Assembly: GCA_044373665.1 (NCBI GenBank)
Contig: JBIPNH010000119.1
Coordinates: 1 to 6,906, forward strand
Direction of reading: 5' to 3'
From: JABMMZ01 sp044373665
GTDB lineage: Bacteria > Bacteroidota > Bacteroidia > NS11-12g > UBA955
Length of the DNA: 6,906 nt
A program made the position numbers and the translations under genes. Below, in pieces: positions 6,724 to 6,906 of the stretch (position 1 is the first letter of the stretch; every line of letters starts with the position of its first letter). The notes beneath the pieces are model-generated. The model saw only the letters and a program-made list of their open reading frames with translations. It was not told the DNA's origin and ran no database searches.

Positions 6724-6906
6724 TTATTGTTCAGGCAAAATTCCTGCCGTTCTTTTTCCTAATTCTATAACAGCTACATTTTGTATCTTGCTTTCATGGA
6801 TTTCGAATTTTATCATTGTTCGCATAATGTGAAAGCCATGTCTGCCTGCTGCTCCGGGATTAATGTGTAGTAAATTGTTAACCTTTGGATCGCGCATTAC
6901 TTTTAA
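6724..6906 (-). CDS. YfcE-type metallophosphoesterase, C-terminal 60 residues only
   Basis: Only the end of the gene is in the window: 60 residues followed by TAA (6724-6726). The visible part reads LLHINPGAAGRHGFH (residues 12-26 of the fragment), the conserved tail segment of YfcE/MJ0936-like phosphodiesterases. A beta-strand pair ending IELGKR follows, as in Bacteroidota homologues. The family forms a calcineurin-like fold with a two-metal centre (commonly Mn2+) and hydrolyses phosphodiesters in the cytosol; the natural substrate is usually unknown. The metal-binding Asp, Asn and His residues, including the GHTH motif expected just upstream of this fragment, lie outside the window, so activity cannot be judged. 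The gene reads in the same direction as the PorE-like gene 32 bp downstream. The assignment rests on a short but distinctive stretch. Confidence 0.8.
   Translation of the reverse strand, partial: LKVMRDPKVNNLLHINPGAAGRHGFHIMRTMIKFEIHESKIQNVAVIELGKRTAGILPEQ

Noticed and set aside
6732..6748. Inverted repeat CAGG...CCTG / GGCA...TGCC near the end of the metallophosphoesterase gene
   Set aside because: The stems are only 4 bp and mutually exclusive, and on the minus-strand RNA they are followed by A-rich rather than U-rich sequence, so this is not a convincing terminator.
1..6906. tRNA, rRNA, riboswitch, CRISPR, insertion sequence or phage features
   Set aside because: Nearly all of the window is occupied by intact or edge-truncated genes, gaps are 118 bp or shorter, and no structured RNA motif, repeat-spacer pattern, transposase or attachment-site duplication was seen.

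Overview
The window looks like ordinary chromosomal DNA from a member of the Bacteroidota, probably a Flavobacteriales-like or related lineage. The DNA is AT-rich, and gene starts have A-rich leaders rather than Shine-Dalgarno sites. A TAnnTTTG-type promoter element lies in front of purB. Two of the proteins belong to families typical of this phylum: a TPR/beta-propeller/OmpA envelope lipoprotein, and a subtilase with a large insertion between its catalytic Asp and His.

Layout: positions 1-1492 (minus) hold the N-terminal ~497 residues of an exported S8 protease whose 3' end lies outside the window. sppA (minus, start chosen at 3291) lies 38 bp upstream of it and reads in the same direction. 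A 118-bp intergenic region then separates sppA from the divergently read purB (3410-4756, plus). purB ends exactly where a convergent gene ends: 4757-6691 (minus) encodes a five-domain-type envelope protein with the layout of PorE of the type IX secretion system. Thirty-two bp upstream of that gene, 6724-6906 (minus) is the C-terminal end of a YfcE-type metallophosphoesterase that starts beyond the window.

Three of the five products act in or beyond the cell envelope: the exported protease, the membrane-bound signal-peptide peptidase and the peptidoglycan-binding lipoprotein. purB is purine-biosynthesis housekeeping and the phosphoesterase is a cytosolic enzyme. No RNA genes, mobile elements, CRISPR arrays or long repeats were seen. 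No complete, previously undescribed system is visible. The points most worth a second look are the PorE-like architecture, the protease insertion, a possibly leaderless purB transcript and the zero-gap convergent junction.
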